From NCBI RefSeq assembly GCF_900476395.1, contig NZ_UIHB01000005.1:62001-126000 (forward strand): DNA of 64,000 bases, given 5' to 3'. The DNA comes from Xanthomonas euroxanthea. Its GTDB lineage: Bacteria > Pseudomonadota > Gammaproteobacteria > Xanthomonadales > Xanthomonadaceae. The position numbers and the translations under genes were made by a program. Below, in pieces: positions 27,619 to 37,329 of the stretch. Numbering within the stretch: the stretch's first letter is position 1; every line of letters starts with the position of its first letter. The notes beneath the pieces are model-generated. The model was not told where the DNA came from, made no database searches, and saw only the letters and a program-made list of their open reading frames with translations.

Positions 27619-28701
27619 ATGACCCACCCTTCGCTGTTCGAACCCTATGCACTGGGCACGCTGACCCTGGCCAACCGCATCGTGATGGCGCCGCTGACCC
27701 GTAACCGTGCGGGTGCCGGCCTGGTGCCGAGCGCACTGGCAGCCACCTACTACGCCCAGCGCGCCTCGGCCGGCCTGCTGATTACCGAGGCCACCCAGGT
27801 CTCGCCCCAGGCCCAGGGCTACCAGGACACCCCCGGCCTGTACACGCCCGGGCAGATTGCCGCCTGGCGCGCGGTCACCGACGCCGTGCATGCCAACGGC
27901 GGGCGCATCTTCGTGCAGCTGTGGCACGTCGGCCGGGTGTCGCATGTCGACCTGCAGCCGGGCGGCGCGGCACCGGTTGCGCCGTCGGCGATCCGCGCGG
28001 CGACCAAGGTGTTCGTCAACAACGGCTTTGCCGATGTCTCCGAACCACGCGCGCTGGAGCTGCATGAACTGCCGGGCATCGTCGACGACTTCCGCCAGGC
28101 CGCGGCCAATGCGATTGCCGCCGGCTTCGACGGCGTCGAAATCCACGGCGCCAATGGCTACCTGCTGGAGCAGTTCATCAAGGACGGCGCCAACCAGCGC
28201 ACCGATGCCTATGGCGGCTCGATCGAAAACCGCGCGCGCCTGTTGCTGGAGGTGGTCGCCGCAGTGAGCGAGCAGATTGGCGCCGATCGCACCGGCGTGC
28301 GCATCTCGCCGGTATCGCCGGCAAGCGGCATTTCCGGCAGCGATCCGCAGCCGCAATACGACTACATCGCCGAGCAACTCGACGCGCTGGGCATCGTGTA
28401 CCTGCATGTGGTCGAAGGTGCGACCGGCGGCCCGCGCGATGCGGCCCCGTTCGACTATGCCGCGCTGCGCAGCAAGTTCACCCGCACCTACCTGGCCAAC
28501 AACGGCTACGACCTGAACCTGGCCAACGCCCAGGTGCGCGCAGGCAACGTCGACCTGGTGGCCTTCGGCCGCCCGTTCATCAGCAACCCCGACCTGGTCC
28601 AGCGCCTGCGGACCGGCGCAGCGCTGGCGCCGTTGAATCCGGCCACCCTCTACGGCGGTGGCGCCGAAGGCTATATCGACTACCCGTCCCTCGCCGGCTG
28701 A
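27619..28701 (+). CDS. Old Yellow Enzyme family flavin-dependent alkene reductase (NemA-like)
   Basis: 360-residue FMN TIM-barrel reductase that uses NADPH to reduce activated C=C bonds, nitro groups or N-ethylmaleimide-type electrophiles. Visible are LANRIVMAPLTRNRAG near the N-terminus, EATQVSPQAQGY, QLWHVGRVSH, the substrate His/Asn region VEIHGANGYLLEQFIKDGANQRTDAYGGSIENRAR, and VDLVAFGRPFISNPDLV binding the FMN phosphate. The start at 27619 fits the promoter. It is first in a TetR-controlled run with an SDR and an MDR reductase, so response to electrophilic or plant-derived enones is plausible but inferred. Confidence 0.94.
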   Translation: MTHPSLFEPYALGTLTLANRIVMAPLTRNRAGAGLVPSALAATYYAQRASAGLLITEATQVSPQAQGYQDTPGLYTPGQIAAWRAVTDAVHANGGRIFVQLWHVGRVSHVDLQPGGAAPVAPSAIRAATKVFVNNGFADVSEPRALELHELPGIVDDFRQAAANAIAAGFDGVEIHGANGYLLEQFIKDGANQRTDAYGGSIENRARLLLEVVAAVSEQIGADRTGVRISPVSPASGISGSDPQPQYDYIAEQLDALGIVYLHVVEGATGGPRDAAPFDYAALRSKFTRTYLANNGYDLNLANAQVRAGNVDLVAFGRPFISNPDLVQRLRTGAALAPLNPATLYGGGAEGYIDYPSLAG

Positions 28702-28749
28702 GGCTGTCTCGCCTGGCGTCCTTCATCCACTCTCATCAAGGAATCCTGC

Positions 28750-29538
28750 ATGTCCACGCTTCCCGCTGTCCTCATCACCGGCGCCTCCACCGGCATCGGC
28801 GCCGTCTACGCCGAGCGCTTCGCGCAACGCGGCCATGACCTGGTACTGGTCGCACGCGACAAGGCCCGCCTGGATGCGCAGGCTGCGCGTCTGCGCGATG
28901 CACATGGCGTCAGCGTCGATGTGCTGCAGGCCGACCTGACCCAGGCCGCCGATCTGGCCGCGGTGGAAACCCGCCTGCGCGAGGATGCGCAGATCGGCAT
29001 CCTGATCAACAACGCCGGCATGGCGCAGTCCGGCGGCATCCTGCAGCAGGACGCCGAGGCGGTCGACCGCCTGATCGCGCTCAATGTCACCGCGTTGACG
29101 CGCCTGTCCGCCGCCGTTGCGCCGCGCTTTGCACAGTCCGGCAGCGGCGCGATCGTCAACCTCGGCTCGGTGGTGGGTTTCGCTCCGGAATTCGGCATGA
29201 GCGTCTATGGCGCCACCAAGGCCTTCGTGCTGTTCCTGTCGCAGGGGCTGCACCTGGAGCTGGGCGCCAAGGGCGTCTATGTGCAGGCCGTGCTGCCGGC
29301 CGGCACGCGCACCGAGATCTGGGGACGCGCCGGTATCGACGTCAACACGCTCAGCGACCTGATGGACGTGGGCGAACTGGTCGACGCCGCGCTGGTCGGC
29401 TTCGATCGCCGCGAGCTGGTCACCATTCCGCCGTTGCACGTGGCCGAACGTTGGGACGCGCTGGATGGCGCGCGCCAGGGCTTGCTGTCCGACATCCGGC
29501 AGGCAAACGCCGCCGAACGTTATCAGCCGGCAGCCTGA
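28750..29538 (+). CDS. Short-chain dehydrogenase/reductase (SDR)
   Basis: 262-residue classical SDR. The NAD(P) motif is TGASTGIG at about residues 11-18, followed by LVARDKARLDAQ (basic residues suggesting NADPH), the NNAGMAQSGG motif, catalytic Ser in NLGSVVGF and the YGATK Tyr-Lys pair. AAGGAAT upstream of 28750 is a good ribosome site. It lies 48 bp after the Old Yellow Enzyme gene and is probably co-transcribed. Substrate unknown. Confidence 0.92.
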   Translation: MSTLPAVLITGASTGIGAVYAERFAQRGHDLVLVARDKARLDAQAARLRDAHGVSVDVLQADLTQAADLAAVETRLREDAQIGILINNAGMAQSGGILQQDAEAVDRLIALNVTALTRLSAAVAPRFAQSGSGAIVNLGSVVGFAPEFGMSVYGATKAFVLFLSQGLHLELGAKGVYVQAVLPAGTRTEIWGRAGIDVNTLSDLMDVGELVDAALVGFDRRELVTIPPLHVAERWDALDGARQGLLSDIRQANAAERYQPAA

Positions 29539-29744
29539 CCGGCCGAACGACGCTGCTGCCCCGCAGCGCTCGCCACGGTGAGCGCTGCGGACCTGCATGG
29601 AGACGGCACGCAGCCGCACGCGTGCACGGGTTCGATGGATTTACATGGCCCATGTGGCGATCAGGCGGCAGGGATGAAGGCGGCCGGGGCCCGCGTCGTA
29701 CCCGGCCACGCATCCCTACAACCACGGCATTGGACTGGAACCAG

Positions 29745-30746
29745 ATGAAAGCACTCACCTTCAAACGCTACGGCAAGGCTCCCGGCATCGGCTTCAGCGA
29801 GCTGGCCCGCCCGACGCTGCAGCCCGACGAACTGCTGGTCGAGGTGCATGCCGCGGGCGTGAACCCCATCGACAACATGATTCCCACCGGCATCTTCAAG
29901 CCCGTGGTGAAATTTGAGCTGCCCGCCACGCTGGGCAGCGACGTGGCCGGTGTCGTCATCGAGGTTGGCAGCCGCGTCACCCGCTTCAAGCCGGGCGATG
30001 CGATTTTCGCCAGCGTGTTCGATCTTGGCCGCGGCACCATCGCCGAGTATGTCGCGGTACCGGAAGACGCCGCAGCGTTGAAGCCGGCCAATCTGGAGTT
30101 TGTGCAGGCGGCAGCGCTGCCGATGGTCGCACTCACGTCCTGGCAGGCCCTGAAGGAACGTGCCGGACTGCAGCCCGGCCAGAAGGTGTTCATTCCCGCC
30201 GGCTCCGGCGGCATCGGCACCATCGCGATCCAGTTGGCAAAACACCTCGGCGCCACTGTCGGCACCACCACCAGCACCGGCAATGTCGCGCTGGTGAACA
30301 GCCTTGGCGCAGACGAGGTGGTCGACTACAGGCAACAGGACTTCGAGACCGTGCTGCGCGGCTACGACATCGCGCTGGGCACCATACGGGGCGATACGAT
30401 CGAAAAATCGCTCGCCATCCTCAAGCCCGGCGGCAGGATCGTGTCGCTGGTGGGGCCGCTGGACGCGGCCTTCGCGCGTGCGCGCCGGCTCAACGTGGTG
30501 CTGAGAGTCGTTTTCGCCATGATGAGCCGCAAAATCATCCGCCTGGCGAACAAGCGCAACGTCGCCTACGGCTTCCTGTTCGTGCGTCCCGATGGCGCGC
30601 AACTGGCGAAGATCGGCGAACTGCTCGAAGCCGGACGCATCCGCCCGGTCATCGACAAGGTCTTTGGGTTCGACCAGGCAAAGCAGGCGCTGGAATATCT
30701 GGCCCAGGGCCGCGCCAAGGGCAAGGTGGTCGTCAAGATCAAGTAA
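29745..30746 (+). CDS. MDR-superfamily NADPH:quinone reductase-like enzyme (zinc-free)
   Basis: 333-residue medium-chain reductase. The GroES-like N-domain (about 1-125) has VEVHAAGVNPIDNMIPTG and TLGSDVAGVVIEVG. The Rossmann domain has IPAGSGGIGTIAIQLAKHLGA. Catalytic and structural zinc cysteines are absent, placing it with quinone oxidoreductases/enoyl reductases. The ATG at 29745 begins MKALTFKRYGK; the frame is open upstream into non-coding sequence. It is about 200 bp after the SDR gene, so it may have its own promoter but fits the same electrophile/quinone theme. Confidence 0.9.
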   Translation: MKALTFKRYGKAPGIGFSELARPTLQPDELLVEVHAAGVNPIDNMIPTGIFKPVVKFELPATLGSDVAGVVIEVGSRVTRFKPGDAIFASVFDLGRGTIAEYVAVPEDAAALKPANLEFVQAAALPMVALTSWQALKERAGLQPGQKVFIPAGSGGIGTIAIQLAKHLGATVGTTTSTGNVALVNSLGADEVVDYRQQDFETVLRGYDIALGTIRGDTIEKSLAILKPGGRIVSLVGPLDAAFARARRLNVVLRVVFAMMSRKIIRLANKRNVAYGFLFVRPDGAQLAKIGELLEAGRIRPVIDKVFGFDQAKQALEYLAQGRAKGKVVVKIK

Positions 30747-30944
30747 GACACCGGACGTAAGTCCGTGGGCCATGGGTGCGACAAGAAGACCGTACACGGC
30801 GAACCGCGCCGTCGCACTGTTTCAGCAATAGTGCACAACACGTGTCCATGTTTGTAATGCGCACTGAAAATATGCAGTTGATTGCAGCGCACCCCATCTG
30901 CGGCGTGTCTGCAGCGCCTTCAGTAAAACAGTCAGCACACTGTC

Positions 30945-31252
30945 TGGTGCGGTGTCCTCACCGGTTGCGGGACCGTGTGGCGGCATGGATGCCGCCACCG
31001 AGCCCCCAGGGACGGGTTCACGGCGTGTCCCGCAAGCGGTGAGGGCACCGCGCCCTCGACGCTGCGAGTTTGCTGCAGGGCCCTTGCCCGCCCACCATCG
31101 CGGGACACGCCGCAAGTACGTCCATGTAGGCTCCGGCGCGGCATCCATGCCGCTCAGGGTCCCGCGACGGTAAGCGGGCAAGGGCCAGTGGAGAGGGTCG
31201 GTGTGCATGGCAAGAGCAGTGCTGGATGCGCCTGGTTTGAGCTGAGCAGCAT
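30945..31252. repeat. Single copy of the composite hairpin repeat
   Basis: Copy of the repeat at 8.9-9.8 kb: forward module 30967-31033, reverse module 31100-31165, and the conserved tail GGTCGGTGTGCATG...GTGCTGGATGCG. The reverse module sits inside near-perfect 28-bp complementary arms (31079-31106 and 31159-31186, 3 mismatches), a potential hairpin of 108 bp. It occupies about half of the 609-bp gap between the MDR reductase and the glutamate dehydrogenase gene. A weak GGTGATG/CATCACC dyad lies at 31311-31342; nothing else is seen there. Confidence 0.85.
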
Positions 31253-31355
31253 CAACCCCCAAAGGCGGCTCTTTGGTGCGAAACGACGACATTTGCCAAC
31301 AGGAAATGAGGGTGATGACGAAGCACCTGCTCCGCCATCACCTCGCTGCACGTCG

Positions 31356-34300
31356 TTACATCCCGTGCGCCGCCAGCTGCCCAAGTCGCTGCACCGCCAC
31401 CGACACGGTCGGGTAGTCCAGCGTCTTCTGCTCGGCCACATCAGCCAGCATCGCCAGGGTGAAGCGCAGGCTGGAATCGTCGCGCGCCAGCCAGTTGGCC
31501 ACCTTGTCCTCGGCACTGCTGCCGGGCATGGTCAGCACCTGCGCCACCAGTGCACGCTGATGCGCGGCCAGTTCATCGCGCAGCACACCACGTGCCACTG
31601 CATGCCAGCGGCCGTTGACCTCCAGCGCGTCGATCTGCTCGAACAACCACGGCAGGCGCAGCGCTTCGCCCAGGCGGAAATGCACCTTGGACACGTCCAC
31701 CGGCTTGAGCTTACGGGTACGCGCGGTTTCGATGATGTCGAAGGCCGGTTCCAGGTAACGCAACTCGCACAGCTGTTGCGCTAGTTGCGGCGGCAGGCCC
31801 TTGTCCTGCCATTCCTGCACGCTGGCTTCGTATTGCGGGCGCTGCGCATCCGACAGCACACCGGAAGCGACCCGGATGTCGTTGAACGGGCCGTGGTAAC
31901 GCTCCACCGCCGCGGTGATGCCCGGCATCTGGCCCGGACGCAGCAGCAGCCAACGCACGAACGAGCGTTGCAGGCGCCAGATCACTTCCAGTGCATCGAT
32001 CTGCACCGACTCGGGCACCTTGCCGTCCAGCGCGTCGATCTGCGTCCACAGCGCGCGTGCATCCAGCGTCTCGCGGCTGATGGTATAGGCCTTGGCGACC
32101 TCGGCGATGCTGCGGCCGGTGTCTTCCTGCATGCGCATCAGGAAGGTGGCGCCCATGCGGTTGATGGTGGTGTTGGTCACCGCGGTGGCGATGATCTCGC
32201 GCTTGAGGCGGTGACGCTCCATCGCATCGGCGTACTTCTTCTGCAGCGGCTGCGGGAAGTAGCGCTGCAGTTCCTTGGACAGATACGGGTCTTCGGGGAT
32301 ATCCGATTCCAGCAGCTGCTGGAACGCCACCAGCTTGGAATACGACAACAGCACCGACAGCTCCGGGCGCGACAAGCCCTGCCCGCGTGCCTTGCGTGCG
32401 GACAGTTCGGCATCGGAGGGCAGGAACTCGATCTGGCGATCGAGCAGGCCCTGCAGTTCCAGCGTGCGGATGAAGTGCTGCTTGGAGCCCAGGCGCTTGA
32501 CGCTCATCCGCTCCATCAGGCTGATCGCCTGGTTCTGGCGGTAGTTGTCCCACAACACCAGGTCGGCCACTTCGTCGGTCATCGATGCGAGCAATGTGTT
32601 GCGCGCGTCGTAGGTGAGCTTCTTGGCCTGCACCATGTCGTTGAGCAGGATCTTGATGTTCACCTCGTGGTCGGAGGTGTCCACGCCGGCCGAGTTGTCG
32701 ATGAAGTCGGTGTTGAGCAGCACCCCGGCCTGCGCGGCCTCGATGCGACCGAGCTGGGTCAGGCCGAGGTTACCGCCCTCGCCCACCACCTTGCAGCGCA
32801 ATTCGCCGCCATTGACGCGCAGGCCGTTGTTGGCGCGGTCGCCCACATCGGCGTGCGACTCGCTGGACGCCTTGACGTAGGTGCCGATGCCGCCATTCCA
32901 GAACAGGTCCACCGGCGCCTTGAGGATGGCGTTCATCAGCTCGTTCGGCGAGAGCTGCTTGACGCTGGATTCCAAGCCCAGCACCTCGCGTACCGGCGCG
33001 CTGATGTCGATGGATTTGAGCGTGCGCGGATAGATGCCGCCACCGGCGCTGATCAGTTTGGCCTCGTAGTCGGCCCAGCTGGAACGCGGCAGCTTGAACA
33101 GGCGCTCGCGCTCGGCGAACGAAGCGGCGGCATCCGGATTGGGGTCCAGGAAGATATGCCGGTGATCGAACGCGGCCAGCAGCCGGATATGCCTTGAGAG
33201 CAGCATGCCGTTGCCGAACACGTCGCCGGACATGTCGCCGATGCCGACCACGCTGAAATCCTGGCTCTGGCAATCGCGCCCCATCGCGCGGAAGTGGCGC
33301 TTGACCGACTCCCACGCACCACGCGCGGTGATGCCCATGCCCTTGTGGTCGTAGCCGACCGACCCGCCGGAAGCGAATGCATCGCCCAGCCAGAAGCCGT
33401 GGTCCAGCGCCAGCCCGTTGGCGATGTCGGAGAACGTGGCGGTGCCCTTGTCGGCCGCGACCACCAGGTACGGGTCGTCCAGGTCATGGCGTACCACCTG
33501 CGGCGGCGGCACGATCTTGCCGCCGACGATGTTGTCGGTGATGTCGAGCAGGCTCTGGATGAACAGCTTGTAGCAGGCGATGCCTTCGGCCTGGATCGCG
33601 TCACGGTCGCCGCCCACCGGCGAGCGCTTGACGTAGAAACCGCCCTTGGCGCCGACCGGCACGATGACGGTGTTCTTGACCATCTGCGCCTTGACCAGGC
33701 CCAGCACCTCGGTGCGGAAATCCTCGCGCCGGTCCGACCAGCGCAGGCCGCCACGCGCCACCGCGCCAAAGCGCAGGTGCACGCCTTCCACCCGTGGGCT
33801 GTAGACGAAGATCTCGCGGTACGGACGCGGCTTGGGCAGGTCCGGCACGATCGAAGAATCCAGCTTGAAGCTGATGCAGTGCCCGTGCTTGCCGCTCTTG
33901 TCGGTCTGGTAGTAGTTGGTGCGCAGCGTCGCGTCGATCACGCCAATGAAGCTGCGCAGGATGCGGTCCTCGTCCAGGCTGGAAACGCGGTCCATCAGCT
34001 TCAGCAGCGTGGCGCGCGCAGCCTCCTGCTGCGCATCGCGGTCGCTGCCGCGCGCCTGCAGCACCGGCTCCAGCGCCTTGAGCGTGGCCTCGTCGCCAGC
34101 TGCCAGCACCGACAGTTCCTCGCGCAGGCGTTCCTGCCCGGCAACGATCTGCGCCTTGGTCTCGCTGCCGGTGGCCGGATCGAAGCGCGCCTCGAACAGT
34201 TCCACCAGCAGGCGCGCCAGCAGCGGATAGCGGGTGAACGTCGCCTCGACGTAGGCCTGCGAGAACGGCACCGCGGTCTGCAGCAGATACTTGCAATAGC

Positions 34301-36365
34301 CGCGCAGCAGCGCGACCTGGCGCCAGTGCAGGCCGGCCGCCAGGATCAGGCGGTTGAAGCCGTCGTTCTCGGCATCGCCGCTCCAGATCCGCTCGAAGGC
34401 TTCGCCGAAACCGGCGTCGGCGTTGGCCGCATTGATCCTGCCGGAGGTCGATTCGACCTCGAAATCCTGGATGTAGACCGGCGTCTCGCCGACCTGCAGC
34501 CGGTACGGCCGCTCGGAGATCACGCGCAGGCCCAGGTTCTCCATCATCGGCATCGCATCGGACAACGGGATGTCGTCGAGCTGGCGATACAGCTTCAGGC
34601 GCAGGCCTTCGCCGGCATCCAGCCGCACGCCGTCGTCGCGACGGATCTCCTGCAGGCTCAGATGCAGGTCATCCGGGCCTTCCAGTGCCGCCAGATGCTC
34701 GACGTCGGACACCGCCGATTCGATCGACGAGTCTTCGATATAGCCGGCCGGCAACGCACGCCCGAAGTTGGCGGCCATGCGCAGGCCATTGACCTCGCCA
34801 TGCCGCGCCACCAGCGCCTCGCGCAGCGCATCGCGCCAGTTGCGCAGCAGATGCGCCAGCCGCGATTCGAGCTCGGTGGTGTTGAACTCCAGCGCCTCGC
34901 CACTCTTGGGCCGCACGATCAGGTGCAACTGCGCCAGCGGCGATTCGCCCAGCACCACGCTGGAATCGATGTATTCGCCGTGCAGCGCCTCCTTGAGCAA
35001 GGCTTCGATGCGCAGCCGCACATCGGTGTTGAAGCGCTCGCGCGGGATGTACACCAGCGCGGAGATGAAGCGGCTGTACTTGTCGCGGCGCAGGAACATG
35101 CGGCTGCGCACGCGCTCCTGCAGGCCGAGGATGCCGATCGCGGTGCGGTACAGCTCTTCCTCGTTGGACTGGAACAGCTCCTCGCGCGGCAATGTCTCCA
35201 GGATATGCCGCAGCGCCTTGCCGCTGTGGCTGCTCGGGGTCAGCCCGGACTTGCTCATCACGTATTCGTGGCGCTGCCGCACCAGCGGAATTTCCCACGG
35301 GCGGCGGTTGTAGGCGCTGGAGGTGAACAGGCCCAGGAAGCGCTGCTCGCCGACGATGCGGCCCTTGGCATCGAATTCCAGGATGCCGATGTAATCCATG
35401 TAGCCGACCCGATGCACGCGCGAGCGCGCATTGGTCTTGGTCAGGATCAGCGCGTCCTTGAGCTTGGCCGAGGTGTTCAGGCCATGCGCCGCCAGCGTGG
35501 TCACCGGGCGCGCCGGCGAGGTGTCGCGGCCGCGCATCAGGCCCAGGCCGGTTTCTTCCACCGGCGCCAGCACGTCCTGGCCGTCCTGCTTCTCCACGCG
35601 GTACTCGCGGTAGCCGAAGAAGGTGAAGTGGTCGGCGGCCGCCCAGCGCAGGAATTCCTGCGCCTCGTGGCGGCTGATGTCGTCCATCGGCAGGCGGCGG
35701 GTGGCCAGGTCATCGGCCAGCATCACCATCTTTTCGCGCATCGACGCCCAGTCGTGCACGATCGCGCGCACTTCGGCCAGCACCTTGCGCACGGCCGCTT
35801 CCACCTTGGGCATGTCGTCGGCAGGCTGGCGGTCGATCTCCAGCACCATCAGCGATTCGCTCTTGCCCTCGCCCACCGCGGTCAGCTTGCCGGCCTTGTC
35901 GCGCGCGATGCGCAGCACCGGGTGGCCAAGCACGTGCACGCCGATGCCCAGGTCCGACAGCGTCATGCTCACCGAGTCCACCAGGAACGGCATGTCGTCG
36001 TTGACGATCTGCAGCAGCGTGTGTGGCGACTCGTAGCCGTGGCTCTTCAGGGTCGGGTTGAACACCCGCACATTGACCGTGCCGGCCTTGCGCGTGCGCG
36101 CAAACTCCAGCATGTCGGCCGCCAGGGCCGCCCACTGTTCGGGTGGGTGGTTGGGGAACTCGTCCTCTTCCATGCGCCGGTAGAAGTCGGCTGCAAACAG
36201 CTGCACCTCGGACTGGCGGGCAGCCGGGTAGCGCTTGCGCAACGCGGCAAAGACCGGCTCCAGGGTGACCGCCTGCGGCGCGGTGGCAAGCACGGGGACG
36301 GCATGTTCGGCGACCGGTGTGACCGACGTCGTGGACGATTTCGAAGCAGCTTTCTTGGCTGTCAT
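31356..36365 (-). CDS. gdhB: NAD-specific glutamate dehydrogenase, large (~180 kDa) type
   Basis: 1669-residue bacterial NAD-GDH that converts glutamate to 2-oxoglutarate and ammonia in catabolism. The long N-terminal regulatory part (about 1-720) has ACT-like segments (NDDMPFLVDSVSMTLSDLGIGVHVLGHPV). The catalytic core (about 800-1200) has HLRFGAVARGGLRWSDRREDFRTEVLGLVKAQMVKNTVIVPVGAKGGFYVK and GDMSGDVFGNGMLLS. The C-terminal helical region follows. The ATG at 36365 (MTAKKAASKSSTTS) is chosen over an upstream open extension. Length agrees with the family (about 1600-1670). It is monocistronic. It links amino-acid catabolism, including polyamine-derived glutamate, to the TCA cycle. Confidence 0.95.
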   Translation of the reverse strand: MTAKKAASKSSTTSVTPVAEHAVPVLATAPQAVTLEPVFAALRKRYPAARQSEVQLFAADFYRRMEEDEFPNHPPEQWAALAADMLEFARTRKAGTVNVRVFNPTLKSHGYESPHTLLQIVNDDMPFLVDSVSMTLSDLGIGVHVLGHPVLRIARDKAGKLTAVGEGKSESLMVLEIDRQPADDMPKVEAAVRKVLAEVRAIVHDWASMREKMVMLADDLATRRLPMDDISRHEAQEFLRWAAADHFTFFGYREYRVEKQDGQDVLAPVEETGLGLMRGRDTSPARPVTTLAAHGLNTSAKLKDALILTKTNARSRVHRVGYMDYIGILEFDAKGRIVGEQRFLGLFTSSAYNRRPWEIPLVRQRHEYVMSKSGLTPSSHSGKALRHILETLPREELFQSNEEELYRTAIGILGLQERVRSRMFLRRDKYSRFISALVYIPRERFNTDVRLRIEALLKEALHGEYIDSSVVLGESPLAQLHLIVRPKSGEALEFNTTELESRLAHLLRNWRDALREALVARHGEVNGLRMAANFGRALPAGYIEDSSIESAVSDVEHLAALEGPDDLHLSLQEIRRDDGVRLDAGEGLRLKLYRQLDDIPLSDAMPMMENLGLRVISERPYRLQVGETPVYIQDFEVESTSGRINAANADAGFGEAFERIWSGDAENDGFNRLILAAGLHWRQVALLRGYCKYLLQTAVPFSQAYVEATFTRYPLLARLLVELFEARFDPATGSETKAQIVAGQERLREELSVLAAGDEATLKALEPVLQARGSDRDAQQEAARATLLKLMDRVSSLDEDRILRSFIGVIDATLRTNYYQTDKSGKHGHCISFKLDSSIVPDLPKPRPYREIFVYSPRVEGVHLRFGAVARGGLRWSDRREDFRTEVLGLVKAQMVKNTVIVPVGAKGGFYVKRSPVGGDRDAIQAEGIACYKLFIQSLLDITDNIVGGKIVPPPQVVRHDLDDPYLVVAADKGTATFSDIANGLALDHGFWLGDAFASGGSVGYDHKGMGITARGAWESVKRHFRAMGRDCQSQDFSVVGIGDMSGDVFGNGMLLSRHIRLLAAFDHRHIFLDPNPDAAASFAERERLFKLPRSSWADYEAKLISAGGGIYPRTLKSIDISAPVREVLGLESSVKQLSPNELMNAILKAPVDLFWNGGIGTYVKASSESHADVGDRANNGLRVNGGELRCKVVGEGGNLGLTQLGRIEAAQAGVLLNTDFIDNSAGVDTSDHEVNIKILLNDMVQAKKLTYDARNTLLASMTDEVADLVLWDNYRQNQAISLMERMSVKRLGSKQHFIRTLELQGLLDRQIEFLPSDAELSARKARGQGLSRPELSVLLSYSKLVAFQQLLESDIPEDPYLSKELQRYFPQPLQKKYADAMERHRLKREIIATAVTNTTINRMGATFLMRMQEDTGRSIAEVAKAYTISRETLDARALWTQIDALDGKVPESVQIDALEVIWRLQRSFVRWLLLRPGQMPGITAAVERYHGPFNDIRVASGVLSDAQRPQYEASVQEWQDKGLPPQLAQQLCELRYLEPAFDIIETARTRKLKPVDVSKVHFRLGEALRLPWLFEQIDALEVNGRWHAVARGVLRDELAAHQRALVAQVLTMPGSSAEDKVANWLARDDSSLRFTLAMLADVAEQKTLDYPTVSVAVQRLGQLAAHGM

Positions 36366-36607
36366 GAGAGCGCTGGGATGCTCGGTGGAAAACCTGAATT
36401 GTACCGGCGCCGGATGAAGGCGCCTTGCTGCATAGCGCAAATTCCCGGGGCCGGCGCCGGCCCCGGACGCGGCATCCAAGCGCTACCCGACTGTAATTCC
36501 TCGGGAGGCGGCCCATTGGCGGCCGCGCATCGGCCTGCCGGACCGCCACAACCGGCAAAGTCGGGCCCGACGCTTGGCGCACAAGGCGCTGTACAGACAG
36601 AATTGCG

Positions 36608-36647
36608 ACCGTCAAGCCTGTTTAAAAACTAAACTGGACGGTATAGT
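36608..36647 (+). promoter_or_regulatory. Candidate promoter/operator of the TetR-RND operon
   Basis: Upstream of the TetR gene there is a perfect dyad GTTTA-AAAAC-TAAAC (36620-36634), outer complementary hexamers ACCGTC (36608-36613) and GACGGT (36637-36642), and a good -10 TATAGT (36642-36647). The -10 is only 8 bp from the ATG at 36656, so the transcript would be nearly leaderless if this is the promoter. The rest of the 290-bp gap (36366-36607) shows no gene. Confidence 0.4.
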
Positions 36648-36655
36648 CTACCGCC

Positions 36656-37315
36656 ATGACCCCCCGTTCCCACCGTGCTTCCCGGCGCTCGGATTGCGAT
36701 CGCCGCATCCATGCGGCTGTGCATACGCTGCTTGCCGAGCGTGGCATGCGGCTGAGCATGGATGCCGTGGCCGAGCGTGCCGGTTGTTCCAAGCAGACGC
36801 TCTATAGTTACTACGGTTGTAAAGAAAACCTGCTGCGCGATGTCCTTCAGGACCATGTGCATCTGGCCACGGTGCCACTGGGCACCGCCTCCGGCGAGTT
36901 GCGCGAGGATCTGCTGGCCTTTGCGCTGGCCCATCTTGACCGCCTGAACCGGCCCGATGTGCTACAGACCTGCCGATTGGTGGAGGCCGAATCGCACCGG
37001 TTTCCCGACCAGTCGCAGCAGATCTTCCAGGACGGGGTCGTCGGTATGCAGCAGCGCCTGGCGCAGCGCTTCGAACAGGCGATGCAGGCCGGCCAGCTGC
37101 GCCATGACGATCCGCACTGTATGGCCGAACTGCTGTTGAGCATGATCGTCGGTCTGGATTTCGACCGGCAACGCTTTCAGGTACCCCACCGCGCCGGCCT
37201 CCCCGCCAGGCAGCAGTGGGCGCAGTTCGCTGTCGACACGTTCCTGCGCGCCTTTGCCGCGGTCGCTGCCACGCCTTCGCTGTCCCCGCTTTCCTTTCTC
37301 ACTTCAAGACCCTAA
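36656..37315 (+). CDS. TetR/AcrR family regulator of the RND efflux operon
   Basis: 219 residues with a TetR HTH (about 15-65: IHAAVHTLLAERGMRLSMDAVAERAGCSKQTLYSYYGCKENLLRDVL) and an AcrR-type C-terminal domain (TetR_C, AELLLSMIVGLDFDRQRFQ). It is encoded on the same strand as, and 14 bp upstream of, the efflux adaptor gene, so regulator and pump are likely one autoregulated operon, unlike the usual divergent acrR-acrAB layout. The ATG at 36656 is the first in frame and precedes an Arg-rich N-terminus. Confidence 0.9.
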   Translation: MTPRSHRASRRSDCDRRIHAAVHTLLAERGMRLSMDAVAERAGCSKQTLYSYYGCKENLLRDVLQDHVHLATVPLGTASGELREDLLAFALAHLDRLNRPDVLQTCRLVEAESHRFPDQSQQIFQDGVVGMQQRLAQRFEQAMQAGQLRHDDPHCMAELLLSMIVGLDFDRQRFQVPHRAGLPARQQWAQFAVDTFLRAFAAVAATPSLSPLSFLTSRP

Positions 37316-37329
37316 CGGAGTTCCTCCTG

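Noticed and set aside
33294..36632. A 1112-codon open frame opposite the glutamate dehydrogenase gene
   Set aside because: Shadow frame; the minus-strand gene encodes a full, conserved enzyme.
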